A DNA stretch of 62,360 nucleotides from the NCBI GenBank assembly GCA_902530325.1, contig CACAAB010000006.1:1-62360 (forward strand). Reading direction: 5' to 3'. Source of the stretch: an uncultured SAR116 cluster alpha proteobacterium (lineage in GTDB: Bacteria > Pseudomonadota > Alphaproteobacteria > Puniceispirillales > Marisalimonadaceae). This document shows, piece after piece, positions 1 to 9,578 of the stretch (positions within the stretch are counted from its first letter, which is position 1; the number at the start of each line of letters is the position of its first letter). The position numbers and the translations under genes were made by a program. The notes under the pieces are model-generated. The model saw nothing but the letters and a program-made list of their open reading frames with translations, did no database searches and was not told the DNA's origin.

Positions 1-12
1 GTAAAATTTAAA

Positions 13-903
13 ATGCTAAAAACTTTAAAAGCGAAAGAATGTTTGGATGATATCAAAACATTAAAAAATAAAAAACAATTAGCAAGTTTATGGTTCAAAG
101 AACTTCGTGATAAAATTTGTAAATCATTTGAAGAAATTGAAAGTAAAAAATCCATGAAAAAACAAATTACTTTTAATCAAAAGTCATGGGAGAGAGATGG
201 AGGAGGTGGCGGTGTCATTTCAATTATGCATGGCGATGTTTTTGAAAAAGTTGGAGTAAATATATCTACAGTACATGGTAAGTTTTCTAGAGAGTTTAGA
301 CAACAAATACCTGGTGCTGAAGATAATGGTTTGTTTTGGGCGTCTGGTATTTCTGTTGTTTCACATATGTGCAACCCTCATGTCCCAGCAGCACATATGA
401 ACACAAGGATGTTAGTAACAGGTAAGGATAATAAAAAAAAAATATGGTTTGGTGGGGGGGGGGACCTTACTCCAACTTTTAAGGATATAGAGTCATCAAA
501 AATATTTCATAAAGATTTAAAGAGTATATGTGATAATCATGATAAGTCATATTATCCTAAATTTAAGGCCTGGTGTGATGATTATTTTTATTTACCACAT
601 AGAGAAGAACCTCGAGGAGTAGGTGGAATTTTCTTTGATTATCTGTGCAACGAAGATTGGGAAAAAGATTTTTCATTTATTCAAGACATTGGTTCAATAT
701 TTCTTTCTTCATATCTATCTATTATTAAAAATAGATTTAATAGAAAATTTAATGAAAAAGATAGAGAATTTCAGTTGAGAAAAAGAGGTCGATATGTGGA
801 GTTTAATTTACTCTATGACAGAGGAACTATTTTTGGACTTAAAACTGGAGGAAATACTGAGGCTGTGTTGATGAGTTTGCCTCCAAAAGTAAGTTGGACT
901 TAA
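13..903 (+). CDS. hemF: Oxygen-dependent coproporphyrinogen III oxidase
   Basis: This enzyme oxidatively decarboxylates coproporphyrinogen III to protoporphyrinogen IX using O2, a late step of haem synthesis in the cytoplasm. The 296-residue protein has the usual family length. Visible family motifs are FGGGGDLTP (residues 146-154), HREEPRGVGG (196-205), RKRGRYVEFNLLYDRG (256-271) and NTEAVLMSLPP near the C-terminus. The start is the first ATG, 12 bases into the window, so an upstream start cannot be fully excluded. It precedes the bc1 operon, so haem supply and a haem protein complex are neighbours. The codons around residue 147 form an A10 tract and a G10 tract, which is odd in such AT-rich DNA. 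Identification is secure. Confidence 0.96.
   Translation: MLKTLKAKECLDDIKTLKNKKQLASLWFKELRDKICKSFEEIESKKSMKKQITFNQKSWERDGGGGGVISIMHGDVFEKVGVNISTVHGKFSREFRQQIPGAEDNGLFWASGISVVSHMCNPHVPAAHMNTRMLVTGKDNKKKIWFGGGGDLTPTFKDIESSKIFHKDLKSICDNHDKSYYPKFKAWCDDYFYLPHREEPRGVGGIFFDYLCNEDWEKDFSFIQDIGSIFLSSYLSIIKNRFNRKFNEKDREFQLRKRGRYVEFNLLYDRGTIFGLKTGGNTEAVLMSLPPKVSWT
433..463 (+). repeat. A10 and G10 homopolymer tracts inside hemF
   Basis: Ten consecutive A (433-442) are followed eleven bases later by ten consecutive G (454-463). The G tract encodes the glycine run of the conserved FGGG(x)DLTP motif. The reading frame is intact as given. A one-base change in either tract would truncate HemF, so this is a potential slippage site. 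Confidence 0.9.
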
Positions 904-1000
904 AAGATAAATATCTATAAAACTAACCAGTTAAAAAATTAATATAAATTAATCAAAAAAAACTTCTTTAACCAAGAAAAAGACTAGAATTTTTTTCAAA

Positions 1001-1026
1001 GAATGTTTATATAAATAATAACATTC
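1001..1026. promoter_or_regulatory. Inverted repeat over the probable petA promoter
   Basis: A perfect 7-bp inverted repeat, GAATGTT (1001-1007) and AACATTC (1020-1026), flanks a 12-base AT-rich spacer. The spacer contains a -10-like TATAAA (1010-1015). No good -35 box is visible. The petA ribosome binding site AGGGAG (1030-1035) follows directly. The layout fits an operator overlapping a promoter, or alternatively a short 5'UTR hairpin. The regulator is unknown. Confidence 0.35.
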
Positions 1027-1039
1027 GACAGGGAGATAT

Positions 1040-1585
1040 ATGTCTACTAAATCAAGCTCTAAAGAAATTAAAAATGAAGGCAAAAGAGACTTTCTAATTA
1101 TTTCTACTTATGCTATGGCTGGGATTGGGGCAGCATCAGTTGCTTGGCCTTTGATTGATCAAATGAATCCTGCTGCTGATACATTAGCTCTAGCATCAAC
1201 TGAGGTGGATTTGTCATCACTTGAAGAAGGTCAAGCCATAACTGTAACCTGGAGAGGCAAACCTGTTTTTGTACGTCACAGAACACCCAAAGAAATAAAG
1301 TCAGCTAAAGAAGTTTCTTTAGATGATATGAGGCACCCTGAAACAGATGAGGAAAGGGTGCCTAATGAAAAATTTATCGTTCTAGTAGGTGTTTGTACGC
1401 ATTTAGGATGTGTTCCACTTGGTCAAAAATCTGGTGATGTCAAAGGTCTGTACGGTGGATGGTTTTGTCCTTGTCATGGATCTCACTATGATCACTCAGG
1501 TAGGATTAGAAAAGGTCCTGCACCTACTAATTTAGAAGTGCCTTCATATAAGTTTTTGTCAGAGAATGTCATAAAAATTGGTTAA
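1040..1585 (+). CDS. petA: Ubiquinol-cytochrome c reductase, Rieske iron-sulfur subunit
   Basis: This is the Rieske [2Fe-2S] subunit of the cytochrome bc1 complex, which takes the first electron from ubiquinol on the periplasmic side. The 181-residue protein has an N-terminal membrane anchor (about residues 18-40) preceded by basic residues, as in Tat-exported Rieske proteins. The two cluster-binding boxes are CTHLGC (119-124) and CPCHGS (143-148), giving two Cys/His ligand pairs and the extra disulfide cysteines. The start ATG follows AGGGAG at good spacing. It is the first gene of petABC, 26 bases before petB. Confidence 0.97.
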   Translation: MSTKSSSKEIKNEGKRDFLIISTYAMAGIGAASVAWPLIDQMNPAADTLALASTEVDLSSLEEGQAITVTWRGKPVFVRHRTPKEIKSAKEVSLDDMRHPETDEERVPNEKFIVLVGVCTHLGCVPLGQKSGDVKGLYGGWFCPCHGSHYDHSGRIRKGPAPTNLEVPSYKFLSENVIKIG

Positions 1586-1611
1586 TAAAATATTTAGTTT
1601 AGGAGTAATAA

Positions 1612-2862
1612 TTGTCAAAGTCTAAGTTTAAAAACCCAGTTGTTAAATGGATAGATCATAGGTTGCCTGTGTTTTCATTTATGGATCATGAGTTAAATCA
1701 TTATCCGACACCCAAAAATTTAAATTATTTTTGGAATTTTGGTTCCTTGGCAGGTTTTGCCCTAGTTACAATGATCGTTACTGGAATTGTTTTGTCTATG
1801 AACTACACAGCTCATGTAGATTATGCCTTTGATTCAGTAGAAAGAATTATGAGAGACGTTAATCATGGTTGGCTAATAAGGTATATTCATATGAATGGAG
1901 CAAGTTTTTTCTTTATTGTAGTTTACATTCATATTTTTCGTGGACTGTATTATGGGTCTTATAAGGCTCCTAGAGAACTTTTGTGGATCTTAGGTGTCTT
2001 AATACTATTACTAATGATGGCTACAGCTTTCATGGGCTACGTCTTACCATGGGGTCAGATGAGTTTTTGGGGAGCTACTGTAATTACTAATTTATTTTCT
2101 GCTATCCCACTTGTAGGTGAAAGCATTGTTACTTGGTTGTGGGGAGGCTTTTCGGTTGATAATTCTACTTTAAATAGATTTTTCTCACTTCATTTTGTTT
2201 TACCTTTTGTGATTGTAGGAGTTGTAATTCTTCATTTAGTAGCATTGCATCGTTTTGGTTCTAATAATCCAATTGGCATTGACGTTAAAGGAACTCAAGA
2301 TACAATTCCGTTTAGTCCCTATTACACAATTAAAGATCTATTTGGTTTAAGTGTGTTTTTATCTTTTTTTGCTGCAGCAGTGTTTTTCTTTCCAAATTTT
2401 ATGGGTCATCCAGATAATTATATTGAAGCAAATCCAATGGTTACACCAGCTCATATTGTCCCTGAATGGTACTTTCTTCCTTTTTATGCAATTCTTAGGG
2501 CAATTCCAGACAAGCTTGGCGGTGTGCTTTTTATGTTTGGTGCAATAGCAGTTTTATTTATTTTACCATGGTTAGATAGATCTTCAGTAAGATCATCTCA
2601 GTTTAGACCTATATATAAAATCTTCTTTTGGATACTTTTATTAGATTGCATTTTGTTAGGTTATTTAGGAGCAATGCCAGCTGAAGGTATATATGTAATA
2701 TTATCAAGAATAGCTACAGCTTACTATTTTTTCCACTTTTTAATATTGTTTCCATTGTTACCTTTCATAGAAAAAACCAAACCTCTTCCATTCTCAATTT
2801 CGGAACCGATATTAGGAGGCGCCGCCACCGCTTCAGCAATGGCGACAAGGGAGAAGAAATAG
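1612..2862 (+). CDS. petB: Cytochrome b of the bc1 complex
   Basis: This integral membrane cytochrome b carries the two b-haems and the quinol oxidation and reduction sites of complex III. At 416 residues it is the long fused form used by alphaproteobacteria and mitochondria, not the split cyt b6/subunit IV form. Haem ligands are visible as His93/His107 and His194/His208, each pair 14 residues apart. The Qo-site PEWY motif is at 284-287. The start is TTG, chosen because AGGAG lies seven bases upstream (1601-1605) and the N-terminus matches the family. The stop codon directly abuts the petC start. Confidence 0.97.
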   Translation: MSKSKFKNPVVKWIDHRLPVFSFMDHELNHYPTPKNLNYFWNFGSLAGFALVTMIVTGIVLSMNYTAHVDYAFDSVERIMRDVNHGWLIRYIHMNGASFFFIVVYIHIFRGLYYGSYKAPRELLWILGVLILLLMMATAFMGYVLPWGQMSFWGATVITNLFSAIPLVGESIVTWLWGGFSVDNSTLNRFFSLHFVLPFVIVGVVILHLVALHRFGSNNPIGIDVKGTQDTIPFSPYYTIKDLFGLSVFLSFFAAAVFFFPNFMGHPDNYIEANPMVTPAHIVPEWYFLPFYAILRAIPDKLGGVLFMFGAIAVLFILPWLDRSSVRSSQFRPIYKIFFWILLLDCILLGYLGAMPAEGIYVILSRIATAYYFFHFLILFPLLPFIEKTKPLPFSISEPILGGAATASAMATREKK

Positions 2863-3654
2863 TTGATTAAATACTCATCAAAACTTTTCTCTAATGGTAT
2901 TTTAAAATTATTTCTAAGTTTGATAATAATTTGTTTTTCAAGTGTCTCTTATGGTGCAGGTGAAAAAATAAATTATCCACAACTAAACTGGTCTTTTTCT
3001 GGTATTTTAGGAACTTTTGATAGAGCTTCTCAACAAAGGGGACTTCAAGTATATAAAGAAGTCTGTTCTGGCTGTCATGGAATGAGACTGCTAGCATATA
3101 GAAACTTAAAAGCTATTGGTTACAATGAGGATGAGATCAAAGCATTTGCATCAGAAAATAGTGTTAGTACAATTAATGATGATGGTGAAGTCATTGAAAG
3201 ACCAGCTAGACCGAGTGATAAATTTGTATCTCCATACCCAAATGATAAAGCTGCAAGATCTGCAAATGGTGGAGCTTACCCACCTGATCTGTCATTAATT
3301 GTCAAAGCTAGACCTGATGGTGCAAATTACTTACATGCTCTTTTAACTGGATACATAGATGCTCCTGCTGACAAAAAAGTTCCTGATGGTATGTATTATA
3401 ATAAATATTATTCTGGAAACTTAATTGGCATGCCACAACCCCTTTACGACGATGGTGTTGTGTATGCTGATGGTACAAAAGCAACTCCTGATCAAATGGC
3501 TAAAGATGTTACAGCATTCCTTGCATGGGCCTCTGAGCCCGAAATGGAAGATAGGAAGCGTTTAGGTGTATCAGTAATGCTATTTTTGTTATTACTTACT
3601 ACTTTATCTTATTTTGCTATGAAGCAGATTTGGGCTCCTATAAAAAAGCAATAA
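2863..3654 (+). CDS. petC: Cytochrome c1 of the bc1 complex
   Basis: Cytochrome c1 passes electrons from the Rieske protein to a soluble or membrane cytochrome c. The 263-residue product has a signal peptide (about 1-31) and a single haem-c site CSGCH (68-72). A candidate axial Met lies in the GMPQP segment, and a C-terminal transmembrane anchor precedes the IWAPIKK tail. The start is TTG immediately after the petB TAG, with no gap, indicating translational coupling. The convergent gene downstream ends one base beyond the petC stop, leaving no room for a separate terminator. Confidence 0.96.
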   Translation: MIKYSSKLFSNGILKLFLSLIIICFSSVSYGAGEKINYPQLNWSFSGILGTFDRASQQRGLQVYKEVCSGCHGMRLLAYRNLKAIGYNEDEIKAFASENSVSTINDDGEVIERPARPSDKFVSPYPNDKAARSANGGAYPPDLSLIVKARPDGANYLHALLTGYIDAPADKKVPDGMYYNKYYSGNLIGMPQPLYDDGVVYADGTKATPDQMAKDVTAFLAWASEPEMEDRKRLGVSVMLFLLLLTTLSYFAMKQIWAPIKKQ

Positions 3655-3655
3655 A

Positions 3656-4321
3656 TCAATCTACATTTTTTTCTAGAAATTTTAATGTTCTATCAAATGC
3701 TATAACTGCACATGTTTTATCATATTGGCTTCTATGATCACAGTTAAAACCATGGTCAGCAGGATATGTGTATGTTTGAACTTCGGGTCTTTTTGTTTCA
3801 AAAATTCTAACATCTTTTATTGGTATTCCTTTATCAAATTCCCCAAAATGAGTTAAAACATTGCATTTTGGTTTTAAATCTCTAAGTTTCGGAATATCTC
3901 CACCATAATAGCAAACTGAAGCCGAGAGGTTGGAAGCCTCACATCCAATTCTCCAAGATAAAGATCCACCCCAACAATATCCTATTACACCCACATTTCC
4001 AGCTGAAGATACTACAGAAATACTAGCCTCTATATCTTTTAGGGCATAATTATCACACAACTTTTTTAAATCTCTTCCTTTAGATACACCCTTTTCGTCA
4101 TAATTTAAGGTTACATTTTTTTCAATTCTGTCAAACAATGAAGGCGCAATAGTCAGATAACCTTTACTAGCGTATAAGTCTGTTACTTCTTTAATATGTG
4201 TGTTTACACCAAAAATTTCTTGTATAATCACAATTCCTGCTTTCGGTTTCCCCGAAGGTTGAGAAATATATGCTGAGAATTGATGATTATCCTTTGCTGT
4301 AACCTCTATAAGCTGATTCAT
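3656..4321 (-). CDS. Dienelactone hydrolase family protein
   Basis: This 221-residue alpha/beta hydrolase belongs to the dienelactone hydrolase family. The catalytic triad is visible: Cys116 in GYCWGG, an Asp near 163 (GEFDKGIP) and His190 in DHGFNC. Glu36 in QEIFG is also typical. Family members hydrolyse dienelactones or other small esters; the substrate here cannot be told from sequence, and no aromatic catabolism genes are nearby. It is the last gene of a minus-strand run that includes ychF, pth, rplY and prs, with 13 bases to ychF. Confidence 0.9.
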   Translation of the reverse strand: MNQLIEVTAKDNHQFSAYISQPSGKPKAGIVIIQEIFGVNTHIKEVTDLYASKGYLTIAPSLFDRIEKNVTLNYDEKGVSKGRDLKKLCDNYALKDIEASISVVSSAGNVGVIGYCWGGSLSWRIGCEASNLSASVCYYGGDIPKLRDLKPKCNVLTHFGEFDKGIPIKDVRIFETKRPEVQTYTYPADHGFNCDHRSQYDKTCAVIAFDRTLKFLEKNVD

Positions 4322-4334
4322 AATTTAGCTCCAA

Positions 4335-5432
4335 TCAAACATTAAATCTAAAATGAAATACGTCTCCGTCTTTAACTATATAATCTGCACCCTCAACTCT
4401 CATGCGTCCAGCATGTTTTACTGCTTGTTCGCTTTTGAAGTTTAAGTAATCTTCATAAGATATTGTTTCTGCACGAATAAACCCTTTTTGAAAATCTGTA
4501 TGAATTACACCTGCAGCTTCTGGTGCTGTTGAATTATTTTTTATTGTCCATGCTCTAGTTTCTTTTGGACCAACTGTAAAAAATGTAATTAAATCAAGTA
4601 AGTTAAATCCAGTTCTAATTAATCTATTCAGACCCGAATCTTCTAAATTTAATTCTTTTAGAAATTCTTTCTTTTCATTTTCTTCTAACATTGCAATTTC
4701 AGATTCTATAGAACCTGATATTATTATGGCCTCACAATTCTCATTTCTAGCCTTATCAAATATTTTTTTAGTAAAGTCATTTCCATTGGAAGCATCATCT
4801 TCATTAACATTGCAGGCATAAAGAACTGGCTTTGATGTAAGTAGATTAAAAGTTTTTACTTTTTTTATTTCTTCATTAGTTAAATCAATTAAACGTATTG
4901 GTATACCATCAGATAAAAATTTATATAATTTTTTCATAAGATCTAGATCTTTTCTAGCATCGGAGTCATTAGACTTGGCTTTTTTAGACAAATTTTGAGT
5001 TTGACGTTCCAAACTTTCTAAATCAGCTAACATTAATTCAGTATCAATAGTTTCAGAGTCTCTTAAGGGATTAATATTATTATTTACATGTGCGATATCA
5101 GTATTTTCAAAGCATCTAACTACGTGTATAATAGCATCAACCTCTCTTATGTGAGATAAAAACTTATTCCCTAATCCTTCTCCTTTACTAGCGCCACTTA
5201 CAAGTCCAGCAATATCTACAAATTGCATCTGTGCAGGAATCACTTTTTGAGATTTAGCTAAATTAGACAGTAAAATTAATCTTTTATCAGGGACAGAAAC
5301 GATACCAGAGTTAGGTTCTATCGTGCAAAAAGGATAGTTTGCAGCTTCTGCTGATGAGGTTTCTGTAAGAGCATTGAATAAGGTAGATTTTCCTACATTT
5401 GGCAAGCCTACAATTCCACATTTAAATCCCAT
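4335..5432 (-). CDS. ychF: Redox-regulated ATPase/GTPase YchF (OLA1 family)
   Basis: This 365-residue universally conserved Obg-like P-loop NTPase associates with ribosomes and stress responses. The P-loop GLPNVGKST is at residues 9-17, followed by a DxxG-type motif in FVDIAGLVSGAS. The specificity segment reads CNVNE rather than NKxD, as in YchF/OLA1 proteins that prefer ATP. The C-terminal TGS-type domain is seen from GPKETRAWTI to the end, including the closing GDVFHFRFNV. It lies eight bases downstream of pth on the same strand, a common bacterial pairing. Confidence 0.97.
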   Translation of the reverse strand: MGFKCGIVGLPNVGKSTLFNALTETSSAEAANYPFCTIEPNSGIVSVPDKRLILLSNLAKSQKVIPAQMQFVDIAGLVSGASKGEGLGNKFLSHIREVDAIIHVVRCFENTDIAHVNNNINPLRDSETIDTELMLADLESLERQTQNLSKKAKSNDSDARKDLDLMKKLYKFLSDGIPIRLIDLTNEEIKKVKTFNLLTSKPVLYACNVNEDDASNGNDFTKKIFDKARNENCEAIIISGSIESEIAMLEENEKKEFLKELNLEDSGLNRLIRTGFNLLDLITFFTVGPKETRAWTIKNNSTAPEAAGVIHTDFQKGFIRAETISYEDYLNFKSEQAVKHAGRMRVEGADYIVKDGDVFHFRFNV

Positions 5433-5440
5433 TAACTCAC

Positions 5441-6013
5441 CTACACATTTTTATTACAAAAATCATCTTGATTTTTAATTAAAGATAGAATCATTTTGGA
5501 AACATAAATAATTGTATTATCAAGCCATTGATTTTTCTCATCAGATGTGAAGTCAGAAAGGACCCAATTTGATATATTTTCATTAAAATTTTTCTCATAT
5601 ATTTTAGACGGTCGTGAAATTCCAACTCTAACTCTGTTATAATTTTTACCAATAAGTTTATCTATATTTTTCAGACCATTGTGTCCGTTATGTCCACCAC
5701 CATTTTTGACTTTGATACGTCCTTGATCAAGATCAATTTCATCATGGATTACGTAGATGTTATTTATATCTATATTATAAAAGTCTTTAATTTCTTTTAA
5801 AGCTATTCCTGAATTGTTCATGAAAGTAGTTGGTTTAAGCAAAAACAGAATGTTTTCGTTCAATACCGATTTAGTAAATTCAGATTTAAATTTTTTAGAG
5901 AAATCTGGAAAATTATATGATTCTTTAATATTATCTATAATTTTATAACCAATATTGTGTCTGTTGTTTTTGTACGATATTCCAGGATTTCCTAAACCTA
6001 CTATTAGAAACAT
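5441..6013 (-). CDS. pth: Peptidyl-tRNA hydrolase
   Basis: The enzyme recycles peptidyl-tRNAs released from stalled ribosomes by cleaving the peptide-tRNA ester. At 190 residues it has the normal Pth length. N-terminal IVGLGNPG, catalytic His19 in NRHNIG, TFMNNSG and HDEIDLDQGRIKVKNGGGHN identify the family. It lies between rplY and ychF on the minus strand, an order also common in other bacteria. Confidence 0.97.
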   Translation of the reverse strand: MFLIVGLGNPGISYKNNRHNIGYKIIDNIKESYNFPDFSKKFKSEFTKSVLNENILFLLKPTTFMNNSGIALKEIKDFYNIDINNIYVIHDEIDLDQGRIKVKNGGGHNGHNGLKNIDKLIGKNYNRVRVGISRPSKIYEKNFNENISNWVLSDFTSDEKNQWLDNTIIYVSKMILSLIKNQDDFCNKNV

Positions 6014-6049
6014 CTCAAAAGTTAAAACTCACCTTTTGCTAATATAGTT

Positions 6050-6697
6050 TCAACTATCATTTTCATCATCTTGAACATCTTCATCAGCTTCATCAGTTGT
6101 TTCAGTTTCTTCTTCTTCAGAATCACCTAAACCACCTCTAGGTGCAGCAATAGTGGCAACAGTAAAATCTCTATCCGTTATAGTTGGTGTACAACCTTCA
6201 GGAAGTTCAATTGCGCTAATATGTATAGTATGTCCAACGTTAAGGCCTTCTAAATCTACTGTTAATTTTTCAGGTATTGAAATAGCAGGACAATTCAGTT
6301 CCACCTGAGGTCTGACAACGTTAAGAACTCCACCTAATTTTAAACCAGTACATTTGTCCTCATTTAAAAATTCAACGCTAATACCAACAGCAACTGTAGC
6401 ATTTTCCGTAACTCTTAAAAAATCAACATGTTCTGCTTCTTCTGACACTGGGTGCTGTTGAATATCACGAGGTAGTACAAAATGTTTTTTGTTATTAACT
6501 TCAATGTTCATCAATTGACTAAAAATACCAGGCTTATGCATTAATTGACGCCAATTATTAGCATCAAGTGTTATGGGAATTGGTGATTCTTTGTTACCAT
6601 AAATAACTGCAGGAACTAAACCTGCACGCCTTGCTGCTCTGGCAGACCCCTTACCAACCTGACTGCGAGCATCAGCTTTAATTTCAATTGTTTCCAT
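6050..6697 (-). CDS. rplY: 50S ribosomal protein L25/general stress protein Ctc
   Basis: Ribosomal protein L25 of the long Ctc type binds 5S rRNA. It has an N-terminal L25 domain (from ETIEIKADARSQVGKGSARA) and a C-terminal beta domain, then an acidic tail rich in Glu and Asp. I place the start at 6697 (215 residues) because AAGGAG lies just upstream and the family begins at this Met. An open frame continues 42 bases further upstream to 6739, but that would translate through the leader hairpin and is unlikely. It is followed by pth. Confidence 0.95.
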   Translation of the reverse strand: METIEIKADARSQVGKGSARAARRAGLVPAVIYGNKESPIPITLDANNWRQLMHKPGIFSQLMNIEVNNKKHFVLPRDIQQHPVSEEAEHVDFLRVTENATVAVGISVEFLNEDKCTGLKLGGVLNVVRPQVELNCPAISIPEKLTVDLEGLNVGHTIHISAIELPEGCTPTITDRDFTVATIAAPRGGLGDSEEEETETTDEADEDVQDDENDS

Positions 6698-6718
6698 TAA
6701 TTTTCTCCTTAAAAGTCC

Positions 6719-6742
6719 CTTTTGCCTCCAGGGGTGCAAAAG
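6719..6742 (-). promoter_or_regulatory. Hairpin in the rplY leader
   Basis: A perfect 7-bp inverted repeat, CTTTTGC (6719-6725) and GCAAAAG (6736-6742), lies between the prs stop and the rplY ribosome binding site. No U-run follows on the minus strand, so it does not look like an intrinsic terminator. A leader hairpin or RNA processing site is possible. The sequence alone does not show which. Confidence 0.3.
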
Positions 6743-6796
6743 AATAAAGCATTCATAACCTTTTAATTAAAAAAATTAAAGTAAATAATGTTAAAT

Positions 6797-7729
6797 TTAT
6801 TCAAAAAGACTGGAAACTGATTGTTCCATATGGACTCTACGAATGGCTTCACCAATTATTGGCGCAATTGAGATTTGTCTTATATTACTAGACATATTTA
6901 CTGCCTCAGTTGCTTTTATTGAGTTAGTAGTAACAAGAGAACTCAAAGGAGAGTTTGTAATATTACTGACTGCAGAACCAGAGAGAACGCCATGAGTTAC
7001 ATATGCATCAACACTGATTGCACCTACATCGATAAGGGCTTGAGCTGCATTGCATATTGTTCCTCCTGAATCAATAATGTCATCTACTATTATACAGTGA
7101 TGCTTAGATACATCACCAATAATATTCATAACTTCAGATGATCCAGGTTTTTCTCTTCTTTTATCAATAATGGCTAAATTTGCATTAATTCGTCTAGCAA
7201 TGGCTCTAGCTCTAACAACACCACCTACATCTGGAGATACTATAACTAAAGGTTTGTTCTTATATTTTTCCTCTATATCTTTAACGAAAACTGGAGCTGC
7301 AAATAAATTATCAGTAGGTATATCAAAAAAGCCTTGTATCTGTCCTGCATGAAGGTCCATTGTAAGAATTCTATCAGCACCAGCTTTAGTTATTAGGTTG
7401 GCTACTAATTTTGCAGAAATAGGGGTTCTTGGACCAGATTTTCTGTCTTGTCTAGCATATCCATAGTATGGAATTACTGCTGTAATTCTTCTTGCACTTG
7501 CTCTTCTAAGTGCATCTAAAGAAACTAGTAATTCCATCAAATTATCATTTGCAGGATAAGAAGTGGATTGTATAATAAACATATCTTCACCTCTAACATT
7601 TTCTTGAACTTCAACAAACACTTCCATATCAGAGAATCTTTTAACTTCCACTTTCACGAGCCTAGTATTAAGTGTTTTGGAAATACTTTCTGCTAAATTA
7701 ATATTTGAGTTGCATGACAGTATTTTCAT
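6797..7729 (-). CDS. prs: Ribose-phosphate pyrophosphokinase
   Basis: This enzyme makes PRPP from ribose 5-phosphate and ATP for nucleotide, His and Trp synthesis. I start it at the ATG at 7729 (310 residues), where MKILSCNSN matches the family N-terminus. A TTG five codons upstream is also open. Visible are the ATP-binding [10 protein letters not shown] region, the PRPP loop [15 protein letters not shown] and the flexible-loop region [12 protein letters not shown]. It heads the minus-strand group running through rplY, pth and ychF. Confidence 0.97.
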   Translation of the reverse strand: MKILSCNSNINLAESISKTLNTRLVKVEVKRFSDMEVFVEVQENVRGEDMFIIQSTSYPANDNLMELLVSLDALRRASARRITAVIPYYGYARQDRKSGPRTPISAKLVANLITKAGADRILTMDLHAGQIQGFFDIPTDNLFAAPVFVKDIEEKYKNKPLVIVSPDVGGVVRARAIARRINANLAIIDKRREKPGSSEVMNIIGDVSKHHCIIVDDIIDSGGTICNAAQALIDVGAISVDAYVTHGVLSGSAVSNITNSPLSSLVTTNSIKATEAVNMSSNIRQISIAPIIGEAIRRVHMEQSVSSLFE

Positions 7730-7873
7730 AAAATTATTTCCCAAGATAATTTAAGCTATTTAATAGCAGTCTAGTTAAAGTTATAGCAAGAAAAAATTGT
7801 CTTTATTTATATAAATATTAAAACAAATAACCCTAAAATCATTACAATCGAAAATATTATTAAATGTGGCATT

Positions 7874-8659
7874 TTATTTAATAACCAACCCTATTACGGA
7901 TATATGTCTACCAGTTTTGGCTTGTTTAGGAAAATTTTTGTGGGTCGATTTTCTATGACTAAAAAACAAATTAGATTTTTCATAAGTATTAATATTAACA
8001 TCTCCAATTTTATTAATTTTAGAATGTTTTAAACTTTCTTTTAAAAGTAAAGGTAGATCAAATAAATATTTATCTTCCTTAATATGAAATAATATTGAAT
8101 GATTTATTTTATAAAATTCACTTTCTTTTACAATTTGTGCTACATCATTTTTTATTTCATAAGATTTTTTATGTATAGTAGGTCCTATGATAGAAACAAT
8201 ATCATTTCTAATTGCTCCTAAGCTTTCCATACTATCTACTGTGGCACCAACAATTCCATTAATTGCTCCTCTCCAACCTGCGTGACAGGCACCAATAATT
8301 TTAGAATTTTTATCATAAAATAAAATTGGTGCACAATCAGCTCCTAATATTGATAATCCAACACCTTTTAACTTTGTCACTAATCCATCTGCTTGAATAT
8401 TATTAATTTCAGTTTGTTTATTATGAACCACAAAAACTTTAGATGAATGCATTTGATTTAATTTTATTAATTTTTCCAATTTGAGTTGGTTACAAACTAA
8501 TTTCAAATTTTTCTCTACATCATCTTCATCATCTTCAACATTGAAACTACAATTTAGTGTATTATATGGTGATTTCGAGTATCCACCTTTTCTTGTAAAA
8601 AAACCATAACTCACATCTTTAAATTCCATTTTTGGATGGAGTATCTTTTTAATAGCCAT
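7874..8659 (-). CDS. pgeF: Purine nucleoside phosphorylase/laccase-domain protein (PgeF/YfiH family)
   Basis: This 261-residue protein belongs to the YfiH/PgeF family (formerly called polyphenol oxidase or laccase-domain). E. coli PgeF edits peptidoglycan precursors, and other members act on purine nucleosides. The zinc-site residues are visible in LNQMHSSKVF, GADCAPILFYD and CHAGWRGAINGIV. It lies 35 bases downstream of lgt on the same strand, the usual alphaproteobacterial arrangement. The precise substrate is not determined by sequence. Confidence 0.92.
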   Translation of the reverse strand: MAIKKILHPKMEFKDVSYGFFTRKGGYSKSPYNTLNCSFNVEDDEDDVEKNLKLVCNQLKLEKLIKLNQMHSSKVFVVHNKQTEINNIQADGLVTKLKGVGLSILGADCAPILFYDKNSKIIGACHAGWRGAINGIVGATVDSMESLGAIRNDIVSIIGPTIHKKSYEIKNDVAQIVKESEFYKINHSILFHIKEDKYLFDLPLLLKESLKHSKINKIGDVNINTYEKSNLFFSHRKSTHKNFPKQAKTGRHISVIGLVIK

Positions 8660-8694
8660 AATTAATGTTTCTTTTATTAAAAGTTTAATTTATT

Positions 8695-9486
8695 TTAATA
8701 GTTCATTTTTTTGTTAATAATAATCATAAAATATAAACCAGACACAATCATTGGTAAGGATAGAATTTGTCCCATTGTAAAGTTAAGATAAATAAACCCT
8801 ATGTGTCCATCTGGTTCCCTAAAGTACTCTATAAAAAATCTAAATATTCCATAAAAAAATATAAATGAGGCTGTCAAAAAACCTTGTTTTTCAAAATTTT
8901 TGGATTTATTCATTAAAAAAACCATAATAAAAAATAATACTATTCCTTCAAAAAAAGCTTCATATAATTGACTAGGGTGTCTAGGGAGTTTCCCACCATT
9001 TGGAAATATCATTCCAAAATTATTGTTGGTTACTCTTCCAAAAAGTTCACCGTTTATAAAATTTGCTATTCTTCCTAAGAAAAGTCCAATTGGAGAAACA
9101 ATTGAAATTAAATCAGAAAATATCATAATTGGAATTTTTGATTTTTTACTTGAATAAATGATAGCCAATATAACGCCTATGAATCCTCCATGAAACGACA
9201 TGCCTCCATTCCATATTTTAAAAATCTCAATCAAATTATTAAAATAATATTCAGGATTATAAAAAATTACATAACCTAACCTACCACCTAATATAATGCC
9301 TATCATGCAATTACTAATTAAGTCGCTTATTATTTGATTACTAATTTTAATTTTTTTTATCTTTATGATTTTTAATATTAAATACCAACTAGATAAAATG
9401 CCTACAACATAAGAAAGTGCATACCAACTAATTTTAATTAATCCAAAATCTATGGCTATAGGATTAATATTTGGAAATTGAAACAT
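8695..9486 (-). CDS. lgt: Prolipoprotein diacylglyceryl transferase
   Basis: This inner-membrane enzyme transfers diacylglycerol to the lipobox Cys of prolipoproteins. The 263-residue protein has about seven hydrophobic segments and the Lgt signature GRIANFINGELFGR. The YALSYVVGI, GGMSFHGGF and RHPSQLYEAFFEG motifs and the C-terminal FREPD are also present. It is divergent from the UbiK-like gene and followed by pgeF. Confidence 0.96.
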   Translation of the reverse strand: MFQFPNINPIAIDFGLIKISWYALSYVVGILSSWYLILKIIKIKKIKISNQIISDLISNCMIGIILGGRLGYVIFYNPEYYFNNLIEIFKIWNGGMSFHGGFIGVILAIIYSSKKSKIPIMIFSDLISIVSPIGLFLGRIANFINGELFGRVTNNNFGMIFPNGGKLPRHPSQLYEAFFEGIVLFFIMVFLMNKSKNFEKQGFLTASFIFFYGIFRFFIEYFREPDGHIGFIYLNFTMGQILSLPMIVSGLYFMIIINKKMNY

Positions 9487-9578
9487 CTAAAACTACATCA
9501 ATATAATTTTCACAATTCACAAAAAATATCTTATAATGTAGAAATATCATATATAAAATTTAATTTTTAGGAAAATCA

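Noticed and set aside
6698-6739. N-terminal extension of L25
   Set aside because: It would run through the leader hairpin, and the strong AAGGAG plus family N-terminus support the ATG at 6697.
7730-7744. Upstream TTG start of prs
   Set aside because: The ATG at 7729 gives the family N-terminus; the TTG adds five unmatched residues and has no better ribosome binding site.
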